A DNA stretch of 64,000 nt, from the NCBI RefSeq assembly GCF_036850765.1, contig NC_089493.1, forward strand, positions 299,204,349 to 299,268,348, written 5' to 3'. Position numbers and translations under genes: made by a program. How positions within the stretch are numbered: position 1 is the first letter of the stretch; each line of letters begins with the position of its first letter. This stretch comes from Saccopteryx bilineata. Taxonomy: Eukaryota; Chordata; Mammalia; Chiroptera; Emballonuridae. The notes under the pieces are model-generated. The model was not told the origin of the DNA. It worked only from the letters and a program-made list of their open reading frames with translations, and made no database searches. Positions 55,135 to 63,892 of the stretch are shown here, piece by piece.

Positions 55135-55487
55135 TTTTTTAAATTTTCTAATTTTTTCTTTTTTTTTTACAGAGACAGAGAGAGTCAGAGAGAGGGATAG
55201 ACAGGGACAGACAGACAAGAACGGAGAGAGATGAGAAGCATCAATCATCAGTTTTTCCTTGCAACACCTTAGTTGTTCATTGATTGCTTTCTTATATGTG
55301 CCTTGACCGTGGGGCTACAGCAGACCGAGTGACCCCTTGCTCGAGCCAGCGACCTTGGGTCCAAGCTGGTGAGCTTTTGCTCAAACCAGATGAGCCCGCG
55401 CTCAAGCTGGCGACCTCGGGGTCTCGAACCTGGTTCCTCTGCATCCCAGTCTGACGCTCTATCCACTGCGCCACCGCCTGGTCAGGC
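55135..55487 (-). mobile_element. Ves-like SINE, third variant (C)
   Basis: Antisense copy like 37499, with box B complement GGGGTCTCGAACCTGG and CACTGCGCCACCGCCTGGTC head. Perfect 14-bp target duplication TAAGACCAGAACAT at 55117-55130 and 55488-55501. Confidence 0.95.
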
Positions 55488-55501
55488 TAAGACCAGAACA
55501 T

Positions 55502-55991
55502 GTCTTGCAAACACAGGTATGGCTGGAATGGACCAGTGTGCCACCGTGGGCATTATACTGAAATTATTTTCTGATTGTCACCGTCATCCCCTTTTCGGAC
55601 CCGGGCTGATCAGAAGGGCGTCGCTGACCCTCTCTGCATATCATTAGGAAAAACCCGATTTCCAGCTTAACGGATGGACGCGGTCAGGGATCACACTCGC
55701 TGCGATTTCCGTACTTGGATATCGCCTGACCTTGCTCTGTGACCCGGAAAACCGTCGGGTCGGGAAAACGAGCCCCCGGAGGCCGACCCCGTGTCCTGCG
55801 CTTGACGCGCTCGGGTCAAGTTCATTTGTCTTGTTTGGACGTGGGTCCCCTTGGCGGCTTCGCAGCTGCAGATTCTACGGGCTGCAGAGAGAGCTGCATA
55901 ACAAACACCTCCCGCTGGTCTTGTGGATGCATCTGCATCTCCATCTTGCTGTGAGTGCTTACTTAGGAGACGGTCATCCCGTCTGAGCAGA
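55502..55991. other. Unique sequence, partly enhancer-like
   Basis: CATTATACTGAAATTATTTT and CTGCATATCATTAGGAAAAA are AT-rich motifs. The remainder is CpG-rich. No repeat recognised. Confidence 0.3.
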
Positions 55992-56006
55992 AGGACAGAC
56001 TTTCTT

Positions 56007-56409
56007 TTTTTTTTTTTTTTTTTTGCATTTTTCTGAAGCTGGAAACAGGGAGAGACAGTCAGACAGACTTCCGCATGCGCCCGACCGGGATCCACTCGTC
56101 ACGCCCACCATGAGGCGACGCTCTGCCCACCAGGGGGCGATGCTCTGCCCATCCTGGGCGTCATCATGTTGCGACCAGAGCCACTCTAGCGCCTGGGGCA
56201 GAGGCCACAGAGCCATCCCCAGCGCCCGGGGCCATCTTTGCTCCAATGGAGCCTTGGCTGTGGGAGGGGAAGAGAGAGACAGAGAGGAAAGCGTGGCGGA
56301 GGGGTGGAGAAGCAAATGGGTGGTTCTCCTGTGTGCCCTGGCTGGGAATCGAACCCGGGTCCTCCACACGCTAGGCCGACGCTCTACCGCTGAGCTAACC
56401 AGCCAGGGC
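56007..56409 (-). mobile_element. Ves-like SINE, long variant (A)
   Basis: Full-length antisense copy. Perfect 15-bp target duplication AGGACAGACTTTCTT at 55992-56006 and 56410-56424. CTCF-like core at 56127-56139. Confidence 0.96.
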
Positions 56410-56465
56410 AGGACAGACTTTCTTGTCACTACGCAACATCCCTCTGATCTCTGCAGAAGGCTCTT

Positions 56466-56845
56466 TTTTTTTTTTTTTTTTTGTATTTTTCTGAAGCTGG
56501 AAACGGGGAGGCAGTCAGACAGACTCCCGCATGCGCCCGACCGGGATCCACCCGGTACGCCCACCAGGGGCGACGCTCTGCCCCTCTGGGGCGTCGCTCT
56601 GTTGCAACCAGAGCCACTCTAGTGCCTGAGGCAGAGGCCATGGAGCCATCCTCAGCGCCTGGGCCAACTTTGCTCCAATGGAGCCTCGGCTGCGGGAGGG
56701 GAAGAGAGAGACAGAGAGGAAGGAGAGGGGGAGGGGTGGAGAAGCAGATGGGCGCTTCTCCTGTGTGCCCTGGCTGGGAATCGAACCTGGACTCCTGCAC
56801 GCCAGGCTGACTTCTACCTCTGAGCCAAAAGGCCAGGGCCAGGGC
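56466..56845 (-). mobile_element. Ves-like SINE, long variant (A)
   Basis: Antisense copy 56 bp from the previous SINE. Perfect 15-bp target duplication CTGCAGAAGGCTCTT at 56451-56465 and 56846-56860. It has a duplicated CCAGGG at its 5' end and a shortened CTCF region (CCACCAGGGGCG). Confidence 0.96.
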
Positions 56846-56860
56846 CTGCAGAAGGCTCTT

Positions 56861-57461
56861 GAAATCTGCTGTCTTTGCGAGAGCTGCGGGTGTGGTCATG
56901 GGGACAGCCTCCCACCCCTGGTCACCCTCTTCTGCATTCCCAGGGGGCACCGGCTTGGAGGGGGGGGGGCGACAGGGGCAGCTTGGCAGGTGTGCGCATG
57001 ACCCAGGCTATGGAGGGGTGTGTGCATGTGCTTGGCTGCTTTATGGTGTGATTGCTGTGTGCAGGAGCACGGGATGCGTGTTTATTGTGTGTGTGGCTGC
57101 TGTGTGCACGAGCATGCGTCCCTGTGCTTTCTGCCTCGGGAGGGAAGGGCTGACTCCGTCGTCTCTCCCCCCCGGGTGGGCGAGCAGAACCCGCAGCCTC
57201 ACCGCCCAGGTGAGTAAACCCCTCAGACGTGGTCTGTGCCCCTGAAACACCTCCCAGAGGAAGAGAGTCCTCGTGCCCCCCCCTTCCAGCTCCCAGGGCG
57301 CAGGCTGCTTGAACGCACCCGGGGCTGCGGTTCTGAGGGAGGAGGCTGTGCAAAGCGTGGTCCCCGGACGGCGGCTTTGGCTGCTCCTCGTGGCCCGGCT
57401 TTCATCAGCGCCCCCTGCAGCCTGCATCTTCCCAAGCCCGAGCCAGGTCCTGAGTCTGGGG
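56861..57461. other. Unique sequence with CTCF-like site at 57406-57420
   Basis: 57406-57420 reads CTGCAGGGGGCGCTG on the minus strand, a good CTCF-like core outside any SINE. A splice-donor consensus CAG|GTGAGTAA has GT at 57210, without a supported exon. Confidence 0.35.
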
Positions 57462-57475
57462 CCGTGTCCTGTCTT

Positions 57476-57847
57476 TTTTTTTTTTTTTTTTTTTTGTATT
57501 TTTCTGAAGCTGGAAACGGGGAGAGACGGTCAGACAGACTCCCGCATGCACCCAGCCGGGATCCACCCGGCATGCCCACCAGGGGCGACGCTCTGCCCAC
57601 CAGGGGGCGATGCTCTGCCGCGACCAGAGCCTGGGGCAGAGGCCAAGGAGCCATCCCCAGCGCCTGGGCCATCTTTGCTCCAATGGAGCCTCGGCTGCGG
57701 GAGGGGAAGAGAGAGACAGAGAGGAAGGAGAGGGAAAGGGGTGGAGAAGCAGATGGGCGCTTCTCCTGTGTGCCCTGGCCGGGAATCGAACCCGGGTCCC
57801 CCGCATGCCAAGCCGATGCTTTACCGCTGAGCCAACCGGCCAGGGCT
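57476..57847 (-). mobile_element. Ves-like SINE, long variant (A)
   Basis: Antisense copy. 14-bp target duplication CCGTGTCCTGTCTT (57462-57475) and CCGTGTCCAGTCTT (57848-57861). CTCF-like core at 57597-57609. A 30-40 bp internal deletion removes the TCCGGGGCGTC block. Confidence 0.95.
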
Positions 57848-57861
57848 CCGTGTCCAGTCTT

Positions 57862-58689
57862 ATGTGACCTCTCTCTCCCTTCCTCTCTCTGTCACGTCAG
57901 TGGAAAAACTCTAAGGAAAAGCTGACCCCCGTCTGTGGGGCTCCCCCCTGCCTGGTCGGCTATCACGCCCCCTCTCACAGAGCGACAGGAACCGGGTCTT
58001 CTCCAGGACGCTGGTTTCTTCCCGGCACACGATGTCTTCACGTCCTGGTCAGCTTGAAGACGGCAGTGCCTGGGGTCGTGTCATCACCGACCTGCTGACC
58101 TGCCGATGGCTCATCTCGCTGTCCCTTTTCTGGGACCAGGAGGCGGCTGAGTCCTGCGAGAAGCCCCACCTTCTGTTGGCTTTTGGACGAACGCACAAGG
58201 GCTGGACGTCATAGCCAGAGGTCGCCACGCGACTTTCAGAATCAGCGAACATGTGTCCGGTAAGTCCCCGTGCTGAGCCACCTGAACACGGGACGGGGAA
58301 GCCACCGACTGTGTGCAGTTGCGGCTTTCTATGTCCCTCCTGACACCCCCTCGGCCCCCGCCTGCCCTCAGCGGTAACAAGGACCGCAGTCCGGGCGGAG
58401 ACCGGGCGACCTCACCGTTCACAGGATGCGGCAGATCCCCGGTCTGGCCGACCTGGAGGCCCGAATGACAGGGCCCAGCGCCCAGCGGATGGAAATGTCC
58501 CAACGCCTGTCATTCAGGCCCTGCTAGATAGGTGCTTAGAAATGTTCACGGACTAGTGTGTTGAATGTAAGTCAGGGGCTTTAAAGAGTTCAAATGGACT
58601 TCAGGAGAGTGGGAACGCATGGGCGTCTGTGATTTTATGAACCAAAACAAGGTCCCATAGACGGAGCTGCATAAATAACAGGTGTTTGT
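57862..58689. other. Unique sequence, no feature seen
   Basis: No recognised repeat or gene. Confidence 0.4.
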
Positions 58690-59520
58690 GTCCCCTAGTT
58701 CCTAGGGGGCTGGAGTCTGAGACCCGGGTGCAGGCAGGGGTGGGTCCCCCTGAAGCCTCTCTCCTGGGCGTGCAGACGGCCGTCTCCTCCCTGGGTCCTC
58801 ACATGGCCGTCCCTCTGTGTGTGTGTCTGTGTCTCCTCCCCGGGTCCTCACACGGCCGTCCCTCTGTGTGTGTCTGTGTCTCCTCCCCGGGTCCTCACAC
58901 GGCCGTCCCTCTGTGTGTGTCTGTGTCTCCTCCCTGGGTCCTCACATGGCCGTCCCTCTGTGTGTGTGTCTGTGTCTCCTCCCCGGGTCCTCACACGGCC
59001 ATCCCTCTGTGTGTGTCTGTGTCTCCTCCCCGGGTCCTCACACGGCCATCCCTCTGTGTGTGTCTGTGTCTCCTCCCCGGGTCCTCACACGGCCGTCCCT
59101 CTGTGTGTGTCTGTGTCTCCTCCCCGGGTCCTCACACGGCCGTCCCTCTGTGTGTGTCTGCGTCTCCTCCCCGGGTCCTCACATGGCCGTCCCTCTGTGT
59201 GTGTCTGCGTCTCCTCCCCGGGTCCTCACACGGCCGTCCCTCTGTGTGTGTCTGTGTCCTCACCTCCCCGGGTCCTCACACGGTCGTCCCTCTGTGTGTG
59301 TCTGTGTCTCCTCCCCGGGTCCTCACACGGCCGTCCCTCTGTATGTGTCTGTGTCTCCTCCCCGGGTCCTCACACGGCCGTCCCTCTGTGTGTGTCTGTG
59401 TCCTCACCTCCTCTTCTTATAGGGACCCCCGTCCTGTGGGTTCAGGACCCTCCCTTGTGACCTCATTTTACCTGAACCCCCTCTTTATAGCCCCGTCTCC
59501 TAATACAAACCCATTCTGTG
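58690..59520 (-). mobile_element. MaLR/MLT1-like LTR (copy j) carrying a 47-bp array
   Basis: Antisense order GGCTGGAGTCTGAGACCCGG, GGGCGTGCAGACGGCCGTCT, array, TCCTCTTCTTATAGGGACCC, GTGACCTCATTTTACCTGAA, CTCCTAATACAAACCCATTC. The left end is about 90% identical to the reverse complement of 30190-30265 (copy f). Same LTR subfamily in opposite orientation 29 kb away. Confidence 0.75.
58795..59412. repeat. 47-bp minisatellite inside the LTR, 13 copies
   Basis: The unit reads GGTCCTCACACGGCCGTCCC then TCTGTGTGTGTCTGTGTCTC and CTCCCCG. Thirteen GGTCCTCAC starts are counted between 58795 and 59370, mostly 47 bp apart with 48-49-bp variants. It is the reverse complement of the array at 29940. Its plus-strand open frames (201-342 codons) are repeat artefacts. 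Confidence 0.95.
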
Positions 59521-59689
59521 GGTGCAGTTTCCCATGCTGTCTGCTCGGGAGCCCCCCGGCGGGAGCAGCATGTGTGGAAAGGGTCGGACACGTGGGAGGC
59601 ACCTTGCCCGGGCTGGGCACCCCCCCTCAGGCAGCGGGCCGGCCAGCGTGGGGTGGGGGGGACGGGACTTTCCGCGTCCGCTTCCTGCC

Positions 59690-60060
59690 TGTCGGAAGTT
59701 GCGAGGAGGTGTAATTGCCGGCCCTCTCCTCCCAGCGCGGCTACAATTTCGTCTCCATCAAAATTAGCTAAAAATCCGCGGGCTTGATTTATTGCATTTG
59801 CAGCGGTCGGTCGGTCGCACGAAAGGAACGTAATTCCTCCTGAAAATGCCCCATGCCGGCGAAGCAGGAAGCCACTTAGGGCCCCCGGGGGATGATGTAT
59901 AGGCCTTTTCACCAGCAGTTTACTTAATCTCGCCATTAAAGAGGACTCTTGGCATTCATCGTCATTCCGTTCTCCCCGCGGTCTATCAGCCTCTTTAATT
60001 GCTCCTTAAACGAGGCCCGTGTTTCTGTCCCAGATTCAATCTCGGATCGGGGCAGAACGC
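59690..60060. promoter_or_regulatory. Candidate conserved noncoding element
   Basis: GGTGTAATTGCCGGCC, CATCAAAATTAGCTAAAAAT, TTGATTTATTGCATTTGCAG, GAACGTAATTCCTCC, AGTTTACTTAATCTCGCC, TTAAAGAGGACTCTTGG and CTCTTTAATTGCTCCTTAAA form a dense homeobox-like island without transposon similarity. Texture-based inference. Confidence 0.42.
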
Positions 60061-60195
60061 TCGCTCTTGTCCGGGGGGGGCCGCACCGCCCGGCCACGGC
60101 CACGGCCACGGGACCTGTCAGATTCGATCACGGAGGTTTTCAGGTTTCTCACGGGCTCGTTGGCGCTCCGCGGGGCTGAAGGAGACAGCACAGAC

Positions 60196-60250
<55 letters not shown>
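60196..60250. repeat. (TG)n(AG)n compound microsatellite
   Basis: About 11 TG units followed directly by about 16 AG units. Confidence 0.97.
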
Positions 60251-60949
60251 GAAGGGTGTGTGTAGGCCGCTCCCCTCCCTCCAAAGGTCAGTGACCCCGG
60301 CTGCAAGCATCTTCTTCGTGAATTGCGTTCTGACGGCCGCAGGGAACGGTCATTCGTTTTCGCAAATAACGTTCAGGTGCTCACGCCAACCTAACATCTG
60401 GGGGCTCCGGGCCCTGTGACGCCCGTGTGGGGCCACGACAGAGTGGGGTGTGGCAGTGCTGGCGGTCACTGACCCGAGGTCCGTTTCTGGTTTCTGCACC
60501 CCGCACACTGTGGGGCTGCTGTCTGTCCTCCTGCAGCTCTGAGGGGGGGGGGGTCCGCAGTCTGAGGTCCCCCAGCGCCTCGGTCGGGCCGTGAGAGACA
60601 AGCTGGGGAGGGGCGTGGGATTGCTGCCACGTGTGAGCTCCACTCCAGGGGATGCCCTGGGCCCCAGCGGCCTCCTCCGTGGGTGGTCTGCGCCCCCTCC
60701 CCCGCCCTAGGCCAGAAACTCAAGACAAAGGAGGCTTCCTGGACCTCATATTTTTCTCTTTCCCGTAGAATCTGGCAGAAACAACCGCCCCCCACCCTCG
60801 CCACCTCCACCCCAGGCCTGGGGGGGGAGCTCACCTCAAGGATGAATTTTGTGAAACGGATGCATGTGTGTTACCAAGAGCAGCCAGTGTGTCTGCCCAC
60901 GGCAAACCCCCCTACCACGCTCCGGCCGCGCCTGCTGACCCCGACCCCG
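60251..60949. other. Unique GC-rich sequence, no feature seen
   Basis: G-runs at 60543 and 60820. No gene or repeat recognised. Confidence 0.4.
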
Positions 60950-61740
60950 TCCAAGGGGCCCCAAAGAGGTCACCGTAGAATTGCTATGGCGCACACTCCT
61001 CGGTGTGGAAATACACGTACTGAAGAGAATCGAGAACCCTAATTCAAATAACAGCCGCCACACCAGTGGTTCTCCACCTTCCTAATGCCGTGACCCCGCA
61101 AGACAGCTCCTCATGTGGCGGTGACCCCCAAACCAAAAAATAATTTTGGTGGCTACTTCATAAGCTGTAATTTTGCTATGATTCGGAATGTAAATACCTG
61201 AGATGCATTATGTATTTTCCGATGGCTTTAGGCGACCCTGCCGGGGTCGCGACCCACAGGTTGAGAACCGCTGTTTGTAGCCACTGAATTCACAACAGCC
61301 GGAAGGTGAAAACAGCCCAAGTGTTCGTCAGGAGGGACGAACAAATACACAGTGGAGTCTGAGCACACAGAGGAATAGTACGCAGCCAGGAACAGGAACG
61401 AGACCAACTCAGGCTACGACCTGGACGGATCCTGAACACGCGATGCTCAGGGTGAGAAGCCAGACACATGGCGTGTGATTCATTTATGGGGAAAAATGTG
61501 CAGAACAGGCCAATCCGGAGACTGGAAGTGGGCTTGCGGTTCTCACAGGGTGGGGGATGGGGGAAGCGGGTGGCGGCTCACGGGGACAGGCCTCCATCGG
61601 GGGTGAGGAGAACGTTCTGGAAATAGATGTTGGTGATGGTTGCGCCCACAACGTTGAGAATGTGGTAAATGCTGCAACATCACTCACCGGAAAATGGTAA
61701 AAATGGTAAATTTTACGTTACGAAATTCATAATGAATTTT
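60950..61740 (+). mobile_element. L1 3' end, sense, interrupted by a SPIN-like hAT
   Basis: AATTGCTATGGCGCACACTC and AGAGAATCGAGAACCCTAAT precede the hAT. TTCACAACAGCCGGAAGGTG, GGAATAGTACGCAGCCAGGA, GAAGCCAGACACATGGCGTG, GAACGTTCTGGAAATAGATG, TTGGTGATGGTTGCGCCCAC and ATGGTAAATTTTACGTTACG follow it, the classic sense order of the L1 3' end. Old and non-functional. Confidence 0.88.
61064..61273 (-). mobile_element. SPIN-like non-autonomous hAT element (210 bp)
   Basis: Ends CAGTGGTTCTCCACCTTCCT and CAGGTTGAGAACCGCTG match the SPIN (Space Invader) family termini (cagcggttctcaacct). The interior TAATGCCGTGACCCCGCAAG, GTGGCGGTGACCCCCAAACC, CCGATGGCTTTAGGCGACC and GGGGTCGCGACCCACAGG also fit SPIN_NA elements. 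The 8 bases on each side (CGCCACAC, TTTGTAGC) are not a clear target duplication, perhaps because the host L1 is old. Confidence 0.75.
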
Positions 61741-62084
61741 CACGCATCAGTGTCTTGCTGCCTCAGTTGAAAAGGAAGCGGCCCCAGGCCCTCAGGGCTC
61801 CGGCCACGCCCTCTCAGCTGCAAGGACCCCTCCCCCTCCCAGCCCCCCCCCCCGCCCCGTGGGAGGTCAGCCTGACATGTCAGGCCCCTGGGCGGCAGGC
61901 TCGGACCCCCGTCCATCTGACAGAGCAGACAGCATGGTGCTCTGACGCGGCCCCACGCACCTCGCAGGGGGGTAAACTGAGGCTGAGCTGTACCACGGTG
62001 CCTTTCCTGGGGCCCCCACCCCGAGGAAGGGGAACCCTCAGCAGAGATAGATGTCACTGCAGGGGGGTTTCCACCTGCATGGTT
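61741..62084. other. Unique GC-rich sequence
   Basis: C-run at 61846. Weak antisense MIR-like GGGTAAACTGAGGCTGAGCT at 61971. No gene seen. Confidence 0.35.
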
Positions 62085-62215
62085 GGATATAATTAATAAT
62101 GCAATTAATAAGAATTATACTACTTTATAGTGTAATTACTATACTACACTCTAATATGGTATTAATAAGAATTATATATATATATACTACTATATAACAT
62201 TACATGTAACATACA
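62085..62215. repeat. AT-rich low-complexity sequence
   Basis: AATTAATAAGAATTATAC occurs twice in similar form (62101 and 62161), with ATATATATATATAC at 62174. Confidence 0.8.
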
Positions 62216-62224
62216 TTATGTATA

Positions 62225-62910
62225 CAGTTGACCCTTGAACTCCATGGGTCCACGTATTTGTGGATTTTTAAAAAAAAATACTGTAAATGTAGTTTCTCTT
62301 CCTTGTCATTATTTATTTATTTAATTATTTTTTATTTGGTGAGAGGTGTGCAGGCAGAGACAGACTCCTGCACGCACCCTGACCGGGATCCACCCAGCGA
62401 GCCCACTAGGGGGCGATGCTCTGCCCATCTGGGATTGTTGCTTTGCTGCTCAGCAACTGAGCTATTTCAGCACCTGAGGCTGGGCCACGGAGCCGTCTTC
62501 AGCGCCTGGGGCCAACTTGCTCCAATGGAGCCTTGGCTGTGGGAGGGGTTGAGAGACAGAGAGAGAGAGAAACGAGAAAGGGAGGGATGGAGAAGCAGAT
62601 GGTCGCTTTTCCTGTGTGCCCTGACTGGGGATTGAACCTGGGACTTCCGCACGCCAGGCTGACACTCAGCTTGTGAACCAACCGGCCAGGGCCGCCTTAT
62701 AATTTCTTAGTAGCATTCTCTTTCCTCGAACTCACTCGCTTGTAAGAACACAGACGTAATACATAGAACAGACAACATATGTGTCCGTCGTCTGCTTAAC
62801 TGATCGGAGGGTTCCTTCCGCAGGAGGCTGTCGAGAGTTAGGATTTTGGGGACTCAATGTTTTCTGTGGATTTTCAACCACACGGGGTGTCAACGACCCT
62901 CCCAGCCAAG
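62225..62910 (+). mobile_element. Tigger/MER2-like DNA transposon, split by a SINE
   Basis: Begins CAGTTGACCCTTGAAC, the MER2/Tigger terminal repeat, after TATA, consistent with a TA target. GGTCCACGTATTTGTGGATT, AATACTGTAAATGTAGTTTC, then after the SINE TTTCTTAGTAGCATTCTCTT, GTAAGAACACAGACGTAATA, GAGTTAGGATTTTGGGGACT and GTGGATTTTCAACCACACGG. The right terminal repeat is lost. Confidence 0.82.
62311..62693 (-). mobile_element. Ves-like SINE, long variant (A), diverged
   Basis: Antisense older copy inside the Tigger element, with TTATTTGGTGAGAGGTGTGC replacing the usual 3' end. The CTCF-like core reads CCACTAGGGGGCG at 62403-62415. Confidence 0.85.
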
Positions 62911-63723
62911 GTGTAGAAAGGTAACTGTCATCTATGTTCAATGTAACACGGAACGTATGTATTATGGTATCACGTAGCACTCAGAGCATGTAGCACACGT
63001 GCTTTAGAAGACCTGCCAATCATGGCCCACCCACGGGCAGGGGGCTGGTGACCGAGTGTCTCTGGCGATAGCACGGAGCCCAGCGTGGTGACCCCTTGGT
63101 CCTTGTTCATCTGTGGCCGTCCCAACGCCGGCTGCCGGAGGGCGGGGCCCACAGGGTCTCACTTCCCTGCGCCCAGAATCGGCCCCCCCCCCCCCCGAAA
63201 GACAGGGTCTCTAAACACTTACTGTCAGATGAGGGAGAAAGCTCGTTAAATCGGCAACACTGTTGTCTGGGTTCTTTGTTATTCCCGACGCACCCTGTGA
63301 AGTCTCTGGAAAGCACAGAGTTTTAAGAGAAAATATCAATAATAGCAAACCCGGCTAACATGCATTCGGAGGCTCACCGTCCAGTGCTTATGGACGGGGA
63401 GGGGGGGGGGGTGTTCTGAGGATCTGGGATGATTCCAGCGGAAAGACAGACGCTGAATAAGAAATCGGCACTAATCGCGGAAGAAAAGATCCCCGAGAGG
63501 CTGAACTAATAATGTTCCGTCCGCGCGGACGGGCTGTAGGGGTGACCCCGGTGACGCCTGCATGTCAGGCCCGTGTCCCTCGTCAGGCAGGTTCCTAATC
63601 ACGGGGACGAGAGCCGTGTCAGAGGCTCCTTCCCGCAACGCAGGGAGCTGCAACCTTCGTGAATCTGCAGCGGCCCCCACGCGGCCACCTCGCAGGAAGG
63701 CGGGGCTTCCCGGGGTGACCCGG
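62911..63723. other. Unique sequence, no feature seen
   Basis: C-run at 63183, G-run at 63400, AT-richer patch at 63455-63520. No gene recognised. Confidence 0.4.
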
Positions 63724-63744
63724 CGGGGTCGTCAAACTTTTTAT

Positions 63745-63892
63745 AAAAACCGCCCACTATTGCAGTGCGGGTCAACCTGGTCCCTACCGCCCACTAGTGG
63801 GCGGTCCAGCTTTCATGGTGGGCCAATCGCAGCGCTGTTTGCTTGCGCGGTAGGGACCAGGTTGACCAGCACTGCAAAAGTGGGCGGTTTTT
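63745..63892. mobile_element. Foldback DNA-transposon-like element with 46-bp inverted arms
   Basis: The left arm 63745-63790 and right arm 63847-63892 are reverse complements at 44 of 46 positions (AAAAACCGCCCACT ... GGTCCCTACCGC). The 56-bp loop includes the palindrome CCCACTAGTGGG. GGGTCGTCAAACTTTTTA upstream looks like a second element end. A CAGTGC terminus and GGTCAACCTGGTCCCTACC phrase resemble bat non-autonomous DNA transposons I remember but cannot name. Confidence 0.7.

Noticed and set aside
58686..59714. 342-codon frame rich in LCVCLCLLPGSSHGRPS
   Set aside because: 47-bp LTR-borne array. All three plus frames are open for the same reason.
63745..63892. Foldback as a microRNA hairpin
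   Set aside because: Arms of 46 bp with a 56-bp loop and transposon-end phrases fit a DNA element better. No evidence of processing.
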